Shown here in pieces: positions 55,756-64,000 of a DNA stretch of 64,000 nt. Below the pieces are notes generated by a model, which was not told the origin of the DNA, ran no database searches, and saw nothing but the letters and a program-made list of their open reading frames with translations. The translations under genes and the position numbers were made by a program. The stretch lies in the NCBI RefSeq assembly GCF_019443505.1, contig NZ_CP080377.1, forward strand, positions 4,774,001 to 4,838,000, read 5' to 3'. The stretch's first letter is position 1. Each line of letters begins with the position of its first letter. The DNA comes from Janthinobacterium sp. PAMC25594 (GTDB taxonomy: Bacteria; Pseudomonadota; Gammaproteobacteria; Burkholderiales; Burkholderiaceae_D).

Positions 55756-56502
55756 ATGAATAAAATGCTACTTGCACTTGCCGTCGCGACCGCCTTTACG
55801 GGCAGCCTGGTCCACGCGGAAGAGGCCAAGCCTGACAACGAAGTCAGTTTCAACGTGGCCGGCGTGTCCGACTACCGCTATCGCGGCATCTCGCAGACGC
55901 GCCTGAAGCCAGCGCTGCAGGGCGGCGTCGACTATGTCAACAATCCGACCGGCCTGTATGCGGGTGCCTGGGCTTCCACCATCAAGTGGACCAAGGATGC
56001 GGGCGGCAGCGGCGACGTGGAAGTGGACCTGTATGCGGGCAAGCGCGGCCAGCTGACCAGTGATATCGGTTACGACGTGGGCGTGCTGGCGTATGTGTAT
56101 GCGGACAACGGCTTGAAGAATATCGGCCTGGCCAACGCGGACACGCAGGAAGTCTACGGCCAGCTGTCGTACGGCCCCGCCTATATCAAGTATTCGCACG
56201 CGGTCTCCAACCTGTTCGGTATCGTCAACAGCAAGAACAGCGGCTACCTGGACATCGGCGCGAATATCGACCTGACGAATGGCTGGACCGGCAACCTGCA
56301 CGCGGGCCACCAGAAGGTCAAAAACAATGATGCGGCTAGCTACACGGACTGGAAAGTGGGCGTCACGCGCGATTTCGGTGTCGTGACGGGCGCGCTGGCC
56401 GTGATCGGCACGAACGCGGGCAAGTCGGCCTATGCCTCGCCAGTGAATGGCAAATTCATGGGCAAGACGGCGCTGCAGCTGACGGTCAGCAAGACGTTTT
56501 AA
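55756..56502 (+). CDS. TorF-family putative porin (Gcw_chp type)
   Basis: A 248-residue outer-membrane protein with a signal peptide (MNKMLLALAVATAFTGSLVHAEE). The mature start follows the family pattern: VSFNVAGVSDYRYRGISQTRLKPALQGGVDYVNNPTGLYAGAWASTI. It ends in an alternating strand with terminal Phe (LQLTVSKTF), the outer-membrane assembly signal. In related bacteria this family often sits beside glnK-amtB, but those genes are absent here. The ATG at 55756 marks the signal peptide; the longer frame from 55642 is in the leader. It has its own terminator. Confidence 0.9.
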   Translation: MNKMLLALAVATAFTGSLVHAEEAKPDNEVSFNVAGVSDYRYRGISQTRLKPALQGGVDYVNNPTGLYAGAWASTIKWTKDAGGSGDVEVDLYAGKRGQLTSDIGYDVGVLAYVYADNGLKNIGLANADTQEVYGQLSYGPAYIKYSHAVSNLFGIVNSKNSGYLDIGANIDLTNGWTGNLHAGHQKVKNNDAASYTDWKVGVTRDFGVVTGALAVIGTNAGKSAYASPVNGKFMGKTALQLTVSKTF

Positions 56503-56522
56503 TTGACGGAGATCAGAGGAGA

Positions 56523-56548
56523 GGCGGCGCATGCGCCGCCTTTTTTTT
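56523..56548 (+). terminator. Rho-independent terminator of the TorF-type porin gene
   Basis: Perfect palindrome GGCGGCGCATGCGCCGCC followed by eight T, 20 bp after the stop. Confidence 0.95.
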
Positions 56549-56558
56549 GCATGCCGAG

Positions 56559-57101
56559 CTAGGCTGGCAGGTTAAAGACGGCGCAATACAGCTGTCCCAG
56601 GCTGACCACGCGCGCGGCCGGAATCTGTGCGGCCAGGGCATGGGCGGGGGGCGCCTGCGTGTCCGTTGCCAGCAGGACGCGCAGGTCCGGATTGACGCTG
56701 CGCGCGTGCGCGATGCGGCGCGCCAGGCCAGCCTGCGCGGCGCCGTCCACGACGCCGTCGAGCGGCACCACCAGTACGCGCGCGGCGATCAGGGCCGAAC
56801 GGCTGCCCATGGAGTCGCGGCCTTCGCTGTCGATGACGATGTCGTGGTAGCAGTGCACCAGGTGTTCCAGCTCCGGCTGCAAGCCCTTGGCGCTGATGGC
56901 GCGCGCCATCAGGCGCGGCCGCGTCAGGCTGCCATGTTTGGCCCCATCGTGCATATTCCTGGCCTGCTCCATGGCTCCCTGGCGCGGATCGGCATCGAGC
57001 AGCAATACTTTGCGTCCGGCCAGCGCGCGCGAGGCGGCCAGCCGTCCGGCCAGGATGGATTTCTCCATCCCCCCGCGTTCATCCGTGATGGCGATGATCA
57101 T
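56559..57101 (-). CDS. Small ParA/MinD-like ATPase with degenerate P-loop
   Basis: A 180-residue protein with the ParA/MinD fold pattern: P-loop region MIIAITDERGGMEKSILAGRLAA (1-23) and the Walker A' segment KVLLLDADPRQGAMEQA (31-47), then DIVIDSEG (about 88-95). In the usual KGGxGKT/S motif the first Lys is Arg9 and the second Gly is Glu13, while Lys14 and Ser15 remain, so ATP binding or hydrolysis may be altered. It is short for ParA (about 250-300) and has no ParB nearby. It overlaps the DapA-family gene by 23 bp and is the last of three coupled genes. Segregation is doubtful; a local scaffold or regulator role is possible. Confidence 0.75.
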   Translation of the reverse strand: MIIAITDERGGMEKSILAGRLAASRALAGRKVLLLDADPRQGAMEQARNMHDGAKHGSLTRPRLMARAISAKGLQPELEHLVHCYHDIVIDSEGRDSMGSRSALIAARVLVVPLDGVVDGAAQAGLARRIAHARSVNPDLRVLLATDTQAPPAHALAAQIPAARVVSLGQLYCAVFNLPA

Positions 57102-58110
57102 CTTGGCGCACGGCTGGCATGATGTTGGCGGCGGAGACCAGCTGCAGCAGACAGCCTTCGCGCGGCACGTCCCTGTCGCCGGCTGTCCATACGGGCAGTT
57201 CCATCAGGGGTTCGAGTGCTTCGGCCAGCTTGTGCTGGCCGGCGGACGACATCGGCGTCATCGGCAGGCGCAGCTCGTCGCGCACCTTGCCCTGCATGGC
57301 CAGCGCCGCCTTCACGGGGCCAGGATTGGGTTCGGCAAACAGCAGGCGGATGACGGGCAGCATGACCTTGAACAGGGCACCGGCGGCGCCGTGGCGGCCC
57401 TGCCTGACCAGGTGGTACAGCTGCGCATACAGGTCGGGGCGTATCTGGGCGGCGGCCGACATGGCGCCATGGCCGCCCATGGACAGGCTGGCCAGCAGCA
57501 GCGCATCGTCGCCGCACAGCACGTCCAGGCGCGTGTCGAGCAGCAGTTCGCCCAGTTGCTGCAGCTTGCCGCCCGCTTCCTTGATGGCGACGAAGTGCGA
57601 GTCGCGCGCCAGCAGCGCCGCCGTCTGCGGTTCGATATTGACCCCCGTGCGGGCCGGCACGTTGTACAGCACGATGGACTGGTCGGTGGCGGCGGCGATG
57701 GCCTCGAAGTGGCGCACGATGCCGTCCTGCGAAGGGCGTACATAGGACGGTGCCGAGATCAGCAGACCGGCCAGCGGATGGTCGTGATAGCGCTGTACCG
57801 TGGCGACGACGCTGCGCGTATCGCTGCCACCGATCCCCATCACGACGGGGAAGCGGGGACCGATGGCTTCGAGCACGCTATCGAGCAGCATGGTGTGTTC
57901 CGCGGCGCTCAGCATGGCCGCTTCGCCCGTGGTGCCGCACACGACCAGGCCATCGACGCCGCTGGCGGCCAGCTCGCAAGCGAGCTGCTGGGCGGCGTCG
58001 AGATCGAGTTCGCCGTCACGGAATGGCGTGACCATCGGCACCCAGATGCCCTGGAAGTGCGCGGTGATGCGCGATGAAGACATCGCCTGCTCGCAGGCAT
58101 ACTGGTTCAT
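57079..58110 (-). CDS. DapA/NAL-family class I aldolase (dihydrodipicolinate synthase-like)
   Basis: A 343-residue (beta/alpha)8 Schiff-base lyase. The catalytic Lys177 lies in FVAIKEAGG, Tyr149 in YNVPARTG, and the GTTGE loop is at 59-63, so the active site looks complete. The C-terminus is about 40 residues longer than typical DHDPS (about 292). The ATG at 58110 has GGGGA upstream and overlaps the preceding small gene as ATGA. Context with a ParA-like protein is not that of lysine synthesis; it could act on another 2-keto acid. True dapA is expected elsewhere. Confidence 0.85.
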   Translation of the reverse strand: MNQYACEQAMSSSRITAHFQGIWVPMVTPFRDGELDLDAAQQLACELAASGVDGLVVCGTTGEAAMLSAAEHTMLLDSVLEAIGPRFPVVMGIGGSDTRSVVATVQRYHDHPLAGLLISAPSYVRPSQDGIVRHFEAIAAATDQSIVLYNVPARTGVNIEPQTAALLARDSHFVAIKEAGGKLQQLGELLLDTRLDVLCGDDALLLASLSMGGHGAMSAAAQIRPDLYAQLYHLVRQGRHGAAGALFKVMLPVIRLLFAEPNPGPVKAALAMQGKVRDELRLPMTPMSSAGQHKLAEALEPLMELPVWTAGDRDVPREGCLLQLVSAANIMPAVRQDDHRHHG

Positions 58111-58415
58111 AGCGATTTCCCCTGGCTGATGCGGCCAAATTCCGCCGCCGGCAGCAGGCGCATGACGGCATCCATGGTCAGGCGCAAGGCCGGTTCCGTC
58201 ACGCACAGCCAGACCTTCATGCGTTCGGCGTGGTCGACCGCCTCGACGCGCATGAACGACAGCATGCCGCCGCACGTCCTGACGACCAGCTGGCGCAGCT
58301 CGGCCAGGCAGGACTTGTCGACCGTGATATGCATGAGGAAAGTGGGCAGGCGGGGATGGCGGTGCGGCAGTGCTTGATGCGCTTGATGCGTTTGCAGGCG
58401 TGAATGGGGTTCCAT
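58107..58415 (-). CDS. Small protein leading the DapA-like/ParA-like operon
   Basis: A protein of up to 102 residues; a shorter form from an internal Met (MHITVDKSCLAELRQ) is also possible. The core (about 28-95) alternates strands and helices (MHITVDKSCLAELRQLV...VWLCVTEPALRLTMDAVMRLLP) like a small ferredoxin-like/ACT-type domain. The His-rich N-terminal 27 residues look untranslated or flexible. The stop overlaps the DapA-like ATG by 4 bp, so the genes are coupled. I do not recognise the family. Confidence 0.6.
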   Translation of the reverse strand: MEPHSRLQTHQAHQALPHRHPRLPTFLMHITVDKSCLAELRQLVVRTCGGMLSFMRVEAVDHAERMKVWLCVTEPALRLTMDAVMRLLPAAEFGRISQGKSL

Positions 58416-58635
58416 GGTGGCTTTGCAGCGGTGGTTGAGGTACGTTCAAGATTAGCAGCGGGGGCGTAAAGATTCTCTAAAAAGCCGGGCCTTTGGTGTA
58501 AACGGACTGTATGCAGTTTTACAGCCGGCGTGTTGCGTGGATGCGCCGCGCCTGTGCTTTTGTTACAAAATTGAATCGTGCTTTGGGAGGCAGGGGTTTA
58601 TATTGAAAGCGTCTCCGCCTTCAGTCAGCCTTGCC

Positions 58636-59637
58636 ATGTCAGACGAAAAAGATCCACAGCATCCCCCTTTCACCGATTCCGCGGCGCCAGCGCCGTCAAG
58701 GCCTGACCGCGTGGGCCGCCGGGCGCCCGATGATGAGCACCGCGCGCGCGATGCGGCGCCCCGTTACCTGAAGGATAACGACACGCCGCTGGCGCTGGCC
58801 TGGCGCGTGATCTCGTCGCGCTACCGCTCCATGCGCGACAAGGCCAGCCGCGACTTCATGCGGCGCACCCTGCGCATCGGCATCTCGGCGCGCATTTTTC
58901 ACCCGGAGCCGGGCGCCACTGGCCTGCGCAGCAAGAACCTGCAATACCTGGAAGAGTCCATCGCGCAGTGGGTCATGTCGCGCGACGTGCTGGTGTTCAT
59001 GATCCCGACCGTCAATACCAGTGGCCAGCTACACCCGAGCAATATCACCTTGCGCCACTATGCGCGCCACCTCGATGGCCTGGTGCTGCAGGGCGGCGCC
59101 GACGTCTCGCCGCAGACGTATTCCGAGGCGGCCACGCGGCCCGAATGGAGCGGCGACCGCGCGCGCGACCTGTACGAACTGGAACTGCTGCACGAATTCG
59201 TCGATGCGGGCAAACCCGTGCTGGGTATTTGCCGCGGCTGCCAACTGATCAACGTGGGCTTTGGCGGCACCCTGTACCAGGACATCGCCTCGGACGTGGC
59301 AGGCGCGACTTCTCACGTCAACGACCTGTATGACCGCCACCGCCATACCATCGTCTTCCCGAAAGGCTCGTCGCTGGCGGGCATGTTTCCGAAGACGGGC
59401 GAGGCGCTCGTCAATTCCATCCACCACCAGTCGGTCAAGGACCTGGGGCGCGATATCACCGTGGAAGCGTATTCGCAGGGCGACAATATCGTCGAAGCCA
59501 TCCGCTACCAGCGGGCGCGCTTCGTCATGGGCTTGCAGTGGCACCCGGAATTCCATTCGGCGGGCGGCGTCGAACTGCTCGATTGCACCCCCATCCTTGA
59601 TAATTTTTTGCGCGCGGCGCGGGAGACGCGGTTTTGA
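58636..59637 (+). CDS. Class I glutamine-amidotransferase-like hydrolase (peptidase C26, PuuD-like)
   Basis: A 333-residue hydrolase with a basic, disordered N-terminal extension (about 1-75). The C26 domain includes LDGLVLQGGADVSPQTY, the nucleophile elbow GICRGCQLINV (Cys199) and the catalytic His in LQWHPEFHS. Such enzymes cut gamma-glutamyl amides, for example gamma-glutamyl-GABA in putrescine breakdown, but no other puu gene is near. The ATG at 58636 lacks a strong ribosome site; the longer frame from 58537 is less likely. Its stop overlaps the TTG start of the next gene. Confidence 0.88.
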   Translation: MSDEKDPQHPPFTDSAAPAPSRPDRVGRRAPDDEHRARDAAPRYLKDNDTPLALAWRVISSRYRSMRDKASRDFMRRTLRIGISARIFHPEPGATGLRSKNLQYLEESIAQWVMSRDVLVFMIPTVNTSGQLHPSNITLRHYARHLDGLVLQGGADVSPQTYSEAATRPEWSGDRARDLYELELLHEFVDAGKPVLGICRGCQLINVGFGGTLYQDIASDVAGATSHVNDLYDRHRHTIVFPKGSSLAGMFPKTGEALVNSIHHQSVKDLGRDITVEAYSQGDNIVEAIRYQRARFVMGLQWHPEFHSAGGVELLDCTPILDNFLRAARETRF

Positions 59638-60713
59638 GTACGCATCTGATCCGCCGGCGCACCTTGCTGGCCGGCCTGCTGGCGCTGCCCCTGGCCGGCT
59701 TGCGCGCGGCGCCGCGCCCGCATGAGGGGGCGCTGCCGTTTGCGCTGACGTCCGCTGCGCGCGCCCGCACGCTCAAGGCGCGGGTGGCGCCGGCCATTGC
59801 CGAGCAGGTGGTCAAGGCGGCGCGCAAGGATGCGGCGCGGCCCGTGCACCTGATGGCCGAAGTGCGCACGGGCGGCTTGCTGAAGGGAGAAGGCGGACGC
59901 GAGACCAGCCAGCAGGCGCAGGAAGACTGGCGCCAGGCGCGCCTGCAGGCGCTGGCCTGGCGCTTGTCGGGAGAAATGCCGCATTTCGAAGCGGCGCGTC
60001 AGCTGCTGCTGGCCTGGAGCGGCAGCTATGCACCCTCGTTCAGCCCTGTCGACGAGACGGAGCTGGCCAGCCTGCTGATGGGCTTTGATCTGGTACAGGA
60101 GCGCTTGAGCGGCGTCGAGCGCGAGCAGGTACAGGCGTTTTGCCGCACCCTGGCGCACGGGTATCTGAGTGATCCCGTCAAGGTGGGCGGCCCGTCCACG
60201 GCGCGCAACAACTGGCATAGCCACCGCATCAAGATCGGCACGGCCGCCGCGTATGTCACGGGCGACGCCTTGCTGATCGCGCGCGCGAAGGAGCGCTTCC
60301 TGGCGCACGTGCCGCGCAATATCGGCGCCGGCGGCGTGCCCTTCGACTTCGAGCAGCGCGACGCCCTGCATTACACCACCTACAGCCTGGAGCCGTTGTT
60401 GACGACGGCCCTGATGGCGCAGGCGCATGGCGACGACTGGTATGGCGCGCCGGAAGCTCGGCGCCTAGCCGAGGCGCTGGCCTGGCTGGCGCCGTATGCG
60501 CAGGGCAGAAAGACGCACGAGGAATTCGCGAAAAGCGCCGTGCCCTTCGACCGCAAGCGCGTGGCGGCCGGCGAAAAAGGATTTACGGGGAATTGGGAGC
60601 CCAGGGGCGCCGCCAATGTGTACCTGCTGGCGGCGCGCTTCGACCCCGCTTACCTGCCGCTGGCGCTGGAGTTGCGCCCGCCAGCCTGGGCGCTGGCGCT
60701 GTACGGAACTTAG
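59634..60713 (+). CDS. Alginate lyase-like exported protein (PL5-related)
   Basis: A 359-residue alpha/alpha-barrel-type protein with a Tat-like or Sec signal (HLIRRRTLLAGLLALPLAGLRAA). It contains ARNNWHSHRIKIGTAAAYVTGD and LHYTTYSLEPL, patterns shared with the PL5 alginate lyase/alginate_lyase Pfam family. The start is TTG at 59634, overlapping the C26 hydrolase stop (TTGA), with GGGAG upstream. Substrate could be alginate or another uronate polymer. The pairing with a C26 hydrolase is odd and may reflect only transcription coupling. Confidence 0.8.
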   Translation: MSTHLIRRRTLLAGLLALPLAGLRAAPRPHEGALPFALTSAARARTLKARVAPAIAEQVVKAARKDAARPVHLMAEVRTGGLLKGEGGRETSQQAQEDWRQARLQALAWRLSGEMPHFEAARQLLLAWSGSYAPSFSPVDETELASLLMGFDLVQERLSGVEREQVQAFCRTLAHGYLSDPVKVGGPSTARNNWHSHRIKIGTAAAYVTGDALLIARAKERFLAHVPRNIGAGGVPFDFEQRDALHYTTYSLEPLLTTALMAQAHGDDWYGAPEARRLAEALAWLAPYAQGRKTHEEFAKSAVPFDRKRVAAGEKGFTGNWEPRGAANVYLLAARFDPAYLPLALELRPPAWALALYGT

Positions 60714-60726
60714 TCAGAACTTCGCG

Positions 60727-63198
60727 TTAAAACTTCGTGCGCACGGTGAACATCACATTGCGCGGTTCGCCGTAGAAGCCCGTCTGGAACAGGCCCAGTC
60801 CCGTGAAGTACTTCTTGTCGAGCAGGTTGTTCACGTTGAGGCTGGCCGTGACGTTCTTGCTGATTTCGTAGCGCGCCATCAGGTTGACCAGCGCATAGCT
60901 GCCCTGCTTGATGCGCGAATAGTCCACGATGGCGGGGTTCCAGATATTGCCGTAGTAGCTGCTTTGCCAGTTGATGCCGCCACCGACGGTCAGCTTGTCC
61001 AGGCTGGCCGGCAGGCGCCATGTGCCCTGTACACGCACCAGGTGGGCCGGCTGCGTCGTTTGCAGCATGGTGGAAAAGACATCCTTGCCATCCGCGTCGC
61101 GCACGTGGGTGTAGGTATAGCCGGCGCTCAGCTTCACATCCTTCATCACTTCGCCCGTCACCTCCATTTCCACGCCGCGGCTGGTGACGCCGTCGATGGC
61201 TGTATACGCTTCTTCGCCGTTGACTTCGCCCACAGAGCTGGCCACGTTGCTTTGACGGATCTGGAACAGGGACGCGCTGGCATTGACCTTGCCATCCAAA
61301 TATTCTGCCTTCACGCCTGCTTCAACACCCTTGCCGCGCACGGGCGACAGAAAGTTGCGGTTCACGTCGCGGTTGCTCTGCGGCGCGAAGATGATGGTGT
61401 AGCTGCCGAACACGGAATAGGTCTTGTCGAGGTCATACACGACGCCCGCATACGGCGTGATGACGTTATTTTCCTCGATGCGCGAGGTGATGCGCGCGGT
61501 CTTGGGGGCGAAGAAGCTGCGCTCCTGCTCCTGCTTGTAGTTGCTGACGCGCGCGCCGACGATAAGGGACAAGGCATCGGCTGGCCGCAGGCGCACGGCG
61601 CCATACAGGCCGCTCTGGCGCGTGCTGTCGTTGTCGTTGCCCAGGCGGGTAAAAGCGGGTTCCGCATACTGGCCGCGCCAGTCAAAGTAACTGCCGTCCA
61701 GGGGCGGATAGACCGATTCGTAGACGGGGCCATCCTGCTTCGCGCTGGAATGGGAGTAGCCGATCATCGCTTCATGCCGACGGCCGAAGGCCGTAAATGG
61801 GCCGCTGGCGTCGACGTTGACGGTGCTCTGGCGGCGGTCGCCCTTGTATTTGCCCATGAAGAAAAACGTGCCTGCGCCTGTGACAGGATCGGGATTGCCG
61901 CCGCTGGCAGAACCGAGCACGCTGTCATGCTTGCTGCGCAGCTGGTTGGCGCTCAATTTCAGTTTCCACTCGTTGGCGAAGCTATGTTCGAGCGACGTGA
62001 ACAGCGTGGTGTTCCGCATGTCGCGGCGGCTCCAGTCGGTGGCCGGATTCCACGAAGTGGGGAAATCCGTGCAGCTGCCATCGGAAAACAGCACGGGGAA
62101 GCCCGTCCAGGTCGAGCCGCGCGGCTTGTAATCCTGGTGCGTGAAGCCGGCCGTCAGCAGGGTGACAGGTGTCAGGTCCGCCTCGATGATGCCGTAGGCG
62201 ACGGATTTTTGCTGCTTGTAGCGGTCCAGGTACGAGTGCTTGTCCTGGTAGGCGCCCACCAGGCGGCCGCGTACCGTGCGGCTTTCGTTCAGGGGGCCGG
62301 AGATATCGGCTTCGCCGCGGTAGTTGTCCCACGATCCCGCGCCCAGGGTGGCCGAACCCTCGAAGCTGGCGGTGGGGCGCTTGCGCACCATGTTGACGGT
62401 GGCCGACGGGTCGCCCGAGCCGCTCATCAAGCCCGTCGCGCCCTTCAGTACTTCGATGCGGTCATAGATGGCCATGTCGCTGTTGGTCGTGCCCCAGTCG
62501 TACACGCCGTCATAGATGGCCGACACGCCGTCGTACTGGAAATTGGTGACGGCAAAGCCGCGCGCCTGGAAGCTCCAGCGGTCGCTGTCATAGTTTTGCA
62601 CGCTCACGCCATTGACGTTTTTCATGACGTCGGAGACAGCGTTGCTGTTGTGGTCATCCATCTGCTGGCGCGTGACGATGGTCAGCGACTGTGGCGTTTC
62701 GCGCTGCGTCAGGACCAGGCCCGTGGCGCCGCTGGCTGGCCCGCCCGTGTAGCTGTCCGTGCCGCTGGTGGCGGCGCTGCGCTCGGCCGCCGCCACTACG
62801 GTGACGCCGCTCATGACGGCCACGCCGCGGCTGTCCGCCGTGGGTGCGCTGGCGCTGGCGGGGATCTTTTGCAGCAGGTAGCCGCCATTCGATTGCGGCA
62901 CGGCTTGCAGGCCGCTGCCGGCCAGCAGCACGCGGAAGCCCTCCTGCAAGCTGTAGCTGCCTTGCAGGCCGGTGCTGCGCAAGCCTTGCGTGGCCTCGCT
63001 GGAGAACGACAATAGAATGGCGCTGTCGCTGCCGAAGCGCGTCAGCACGTCACCGAGCGCGCCGGCCGGGATGCCATAGACGCGCACTTGCTGGCTTTGT
63101 GCCAGCGCTGGCGCCGGCAGGGCCAGGGCCATGCCGATCTGCGACAGGGCGCAGGCCAGGACGGTGCGGGTAAGGAGGGAACGCGAAGCGTGGTGCAT
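60727..63198 (-). CDS. TonB-dependent siderophore receptor with STN signalling domain
   Basis: An 823-residue outer-membrane receptor. A signal peptide (about 1-34, ending ALAQ) is followed by an STN domain (about 35-110), which talks to a FecR anti-sigma factor. A plug (about 140-270, TQRETPQSLTIVTRQQMDDHNSNAVSDVMKNVNGVSVQNYDSDRWSFQARGF) and a siderophore-type barrel end in MFTVRTKF. The ATG at 63198 has AAAGG upstream. It lies 95 bp after the FecR gene, so a FecIR-like switch is expected, with the sigma factor beyond the right edge. The siderophore is not predictable. Confidence 0.94.
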   Translation of the reverse strand: MHHASRSLLTRTVLACALSQIGMALALPAPALAQSQQVRVYGIPAGALGDVLTRFGSDSAILLSFSSEATQGLRSTGLQGSYSLQEGFRVLLAGSGLQAVPQSNGGYLLQKIPASASAPTADSRGVAVMSGVTVVAAAERSAATSGTDSYTGGPASGATGLVLTQRETPQSLTIVTRQQMDDHNSNAVSDVMKNVNGVSVQNYDSDRWSFQARGFAVTNFQYDGVSAIYDGVYDWGTTNSDMAIYDRIEVLKGATGLMSGSGDPSATVNMVRKRPTASFEGSATLGAGSWDNYRGEADISGPLNESRTVRGRLVGAYQDKHSYLDRYKQQKSVAYGIIEADLTPVTLLTAGFTHQDYKPRGSTWTGFPVLFSDGSCTDFPTSWNPATDWSRRDMRNTTLFTSLEHSFANEWKLKLSANQLRSKHDSVLGSASGGNPDPVTGAGTFFFMGKYKGDRRQSTVNVDASGPFTAFGRRHEAMIGYSHSSAKQDGPVYESVYPPLDGSYFDWRGQYAEPAFTRLGNDNDSTRQSGLYGAVRLRPADALSLIVGARVSNYKQEQERSFFAPKTARITSRIEENNVITPYAGVVYDLDKTYSVFGSYTIIFAPQSNRDVNRNFLSPVRGKGVEAGVKAEYLDGKVNASASLFQIRQSNVASSVGEVNGEEAYTAIDGVTSRGVEMEVTGEVMKDVKLSAGYTYTHVRDADGKDVFSTMLQTTQPAHLVRVQGTWRLPASLDKLTVGGGINWQSSYYGNIWNPAIVDYSRIKQGSYALVNLMARYEISKNVTASLNVNNLLDKKYFTGLGLFQTGFYGEPRNVMFTVRTKF

Positions 63199-63292
63199 GG
63201 AATAAAACCTTTCGTGGATGCGCAAGATGGAGACTACCTGTCTACCAAGTCACGCGAGCACGCTGAAACAGCTCACTTTGCAGAAAATATAT

Positions 63293-64000
63293 TCAGCGCG
63301 CCGCCAGTTCGATCCTGACGACTTGATGGCCCCAGAAGCGCGTGACGGTATTGCGCCGCAGTTGCAGGCTGGCGCTGACGGCGTCGAGGATGGCGCCCAC
63401 ATCGGCCAGCGGGTAGGAACCGGACACGCGCAGGCTGGCGACGGCGGGCGTACAGCCCAGCGGATGGTCGCTGTAGCGCGACAGCTCGGCGAGGAAATCG
63501 GCCAGGCGCATGTCGCGCGCCACCAGCATGCCATCGAGCCATGCGCCGCCATACGGCGCAAGCGCCTGGCGGTGGCAGTTCGTGCCGTCGAAATGCGCGC
63601 CTTCGCCGGGATGCAGCACCAGGCGCTGTGCGCCATCGCCGGCCAGCACGGCGACGGCCCCTTCGAGCACGCCGGCGCTGGCGTATTGCTGGTGCAGGCG
63701 CACGGTGAAGCGCGTGCCCAGCGCCTGCAGGCTGCCATGCGGCGTGCCGACGAAGAACGGTCGTTGTGCCGCATCCTTGCCGGTGGCGATGAAGATTTCA
63801 CCGGCCAGCAGTTCAATACGGCGCTGCGCGCCGTTGTAAACGACATTCACGGCGCTGCTGGTGTTGAGCGTGAGCTGCGTGCCGTCATCAAGGGTCACGA
63901 CGCGGCGCTGGTTGACGCCCGTGCGGTAGTCGGCCGTCCAGCTGCGCCAGGGGCTGCGGCGTTCGAATGCATACAGCGAGGCGCCGCAGGCCAGCAGCAG
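63293..64000 (-). CDS. FecR-type anti-sigma regulator (5' end outside window)
   Basis: The visible 235 codons run to the right edge. A membrane anchor (LLLACGASLYAF) is followed by the FecR periplasmic domain (SWTADYRTGVNQRRVVTLDDGTQLTLNTSSAVNVVYNGAQRRIELLAGEIFIATGKD) and a C-terminal STN-contact region (SGSYPLADVGAILDAVSASLQL). It lies upstream of a TonB receptor with an STN domain, so the pair forms a transmembrane signalling unit. The N-terminal cytoplasmic sigma-binding part is cut off. Confidence 0.93.
   Translation of the reverse strand: MLLACGASLYAFERRSPWRSWTADYRTGVNQRRVVTLDDGTQLTLNTSSAVNVVYNGAQRRIELLAGEIFIATGKDAAQRPFFVGTPHGSLQALGTRFTVRLHQQYASAGVLEGAVAVLAGDGAQRLVLHPGEGAHFDGTNCHRQALAPYGGAWLDGMLVARDMRLADFLAELSRYSDHPLGCTPAVASLRVSGSYPLADVGAILDAVSASLQLRRNTVTRFWGHQVVRIELAAR

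Overview
The window is high-GC, densely packed bacterial chromosome with short intergenic gaps and many 1-14 bp gene overlaps. Gene content and protein flavour (HscC/ParE/ParC layout, kdp operon, MSHA-like pilus genes, RpiR-controlled scavenging genes) suggest a betaproteobacterium of the Oxalobacteraceae, Janthinobacterium- or Massilia-like. That placement is inference from the proteins. I see no rRNA, tRNA, insertion sequence, prophage or CRISPR array.

Left part (1-10 kb): a tail-to-head chain of overlapping minus-strand genes for an MSHA/type II secretion-like assembly machine (inner-membrane F protein, E ATPase, PilM-, PilN- and PilO-like proteins). Next come a secreted thermolysin-family (M4) protease, an ACT-like protein behind a long leader carrying a small ORF and hairpins, and argH. 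Region 10.4-18.9 kb holds a GNAT enzyme and a divergent scavenging locus: YfcC-type transporter and AspA/AstE-type zinc hydrolase on one side; RpiR regulator, TonB receptor and exported cyanophycinase on the other. This reads as a system for using external cyanophycin (Asp-Arg polymer). A DUF418 protein with a TetR regulator and an M64 peptidase follow.

Region 22.5-35.1 kb is one long plus-strand gene run behind a perfect FNR box placed for class II activation: a 61-codon leader ORF, FabI, outer-membrane efflux protein, HlyD-type adaptor, RbbA-like ABC protein, ABC permease, a DUF3141 protein with a PHA-synthase-like Cys-Asp-His triad, a MaoC-phosphate acetyltransferase fusion and acetate kinase. 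It looks like an oxygen-limitation module joining acyl-CoA chemistry, ATP formation and export. Its overall job is not known to me and it is the most interesting part of the window.

Region 35.3-47 kb: an exported Ala/Lys-rich protein without aromatic residues; an M43 metalloprotease fused to a seven-repeat lectin-like propeller; a small LuxR-type HTH protein; parC; and the parE-hscC-J-like protein operon, with a LexA-like box upstream of parE. Region 47.3-55.6 kb is kdpFABC plus kdpDE, with a REP-like hairpin cluster between the two halves. The right end holds a TorF-type porin, an odd operon of a small protein, a DapA-family enzyme and a degenerate ParA-like ATPase, a C26 glutamine-amidotransferase-like hydrolase overlapping an alginate-lyase-like protein, and a FecR/TonB siderophore receptor pair cut by the window edge.
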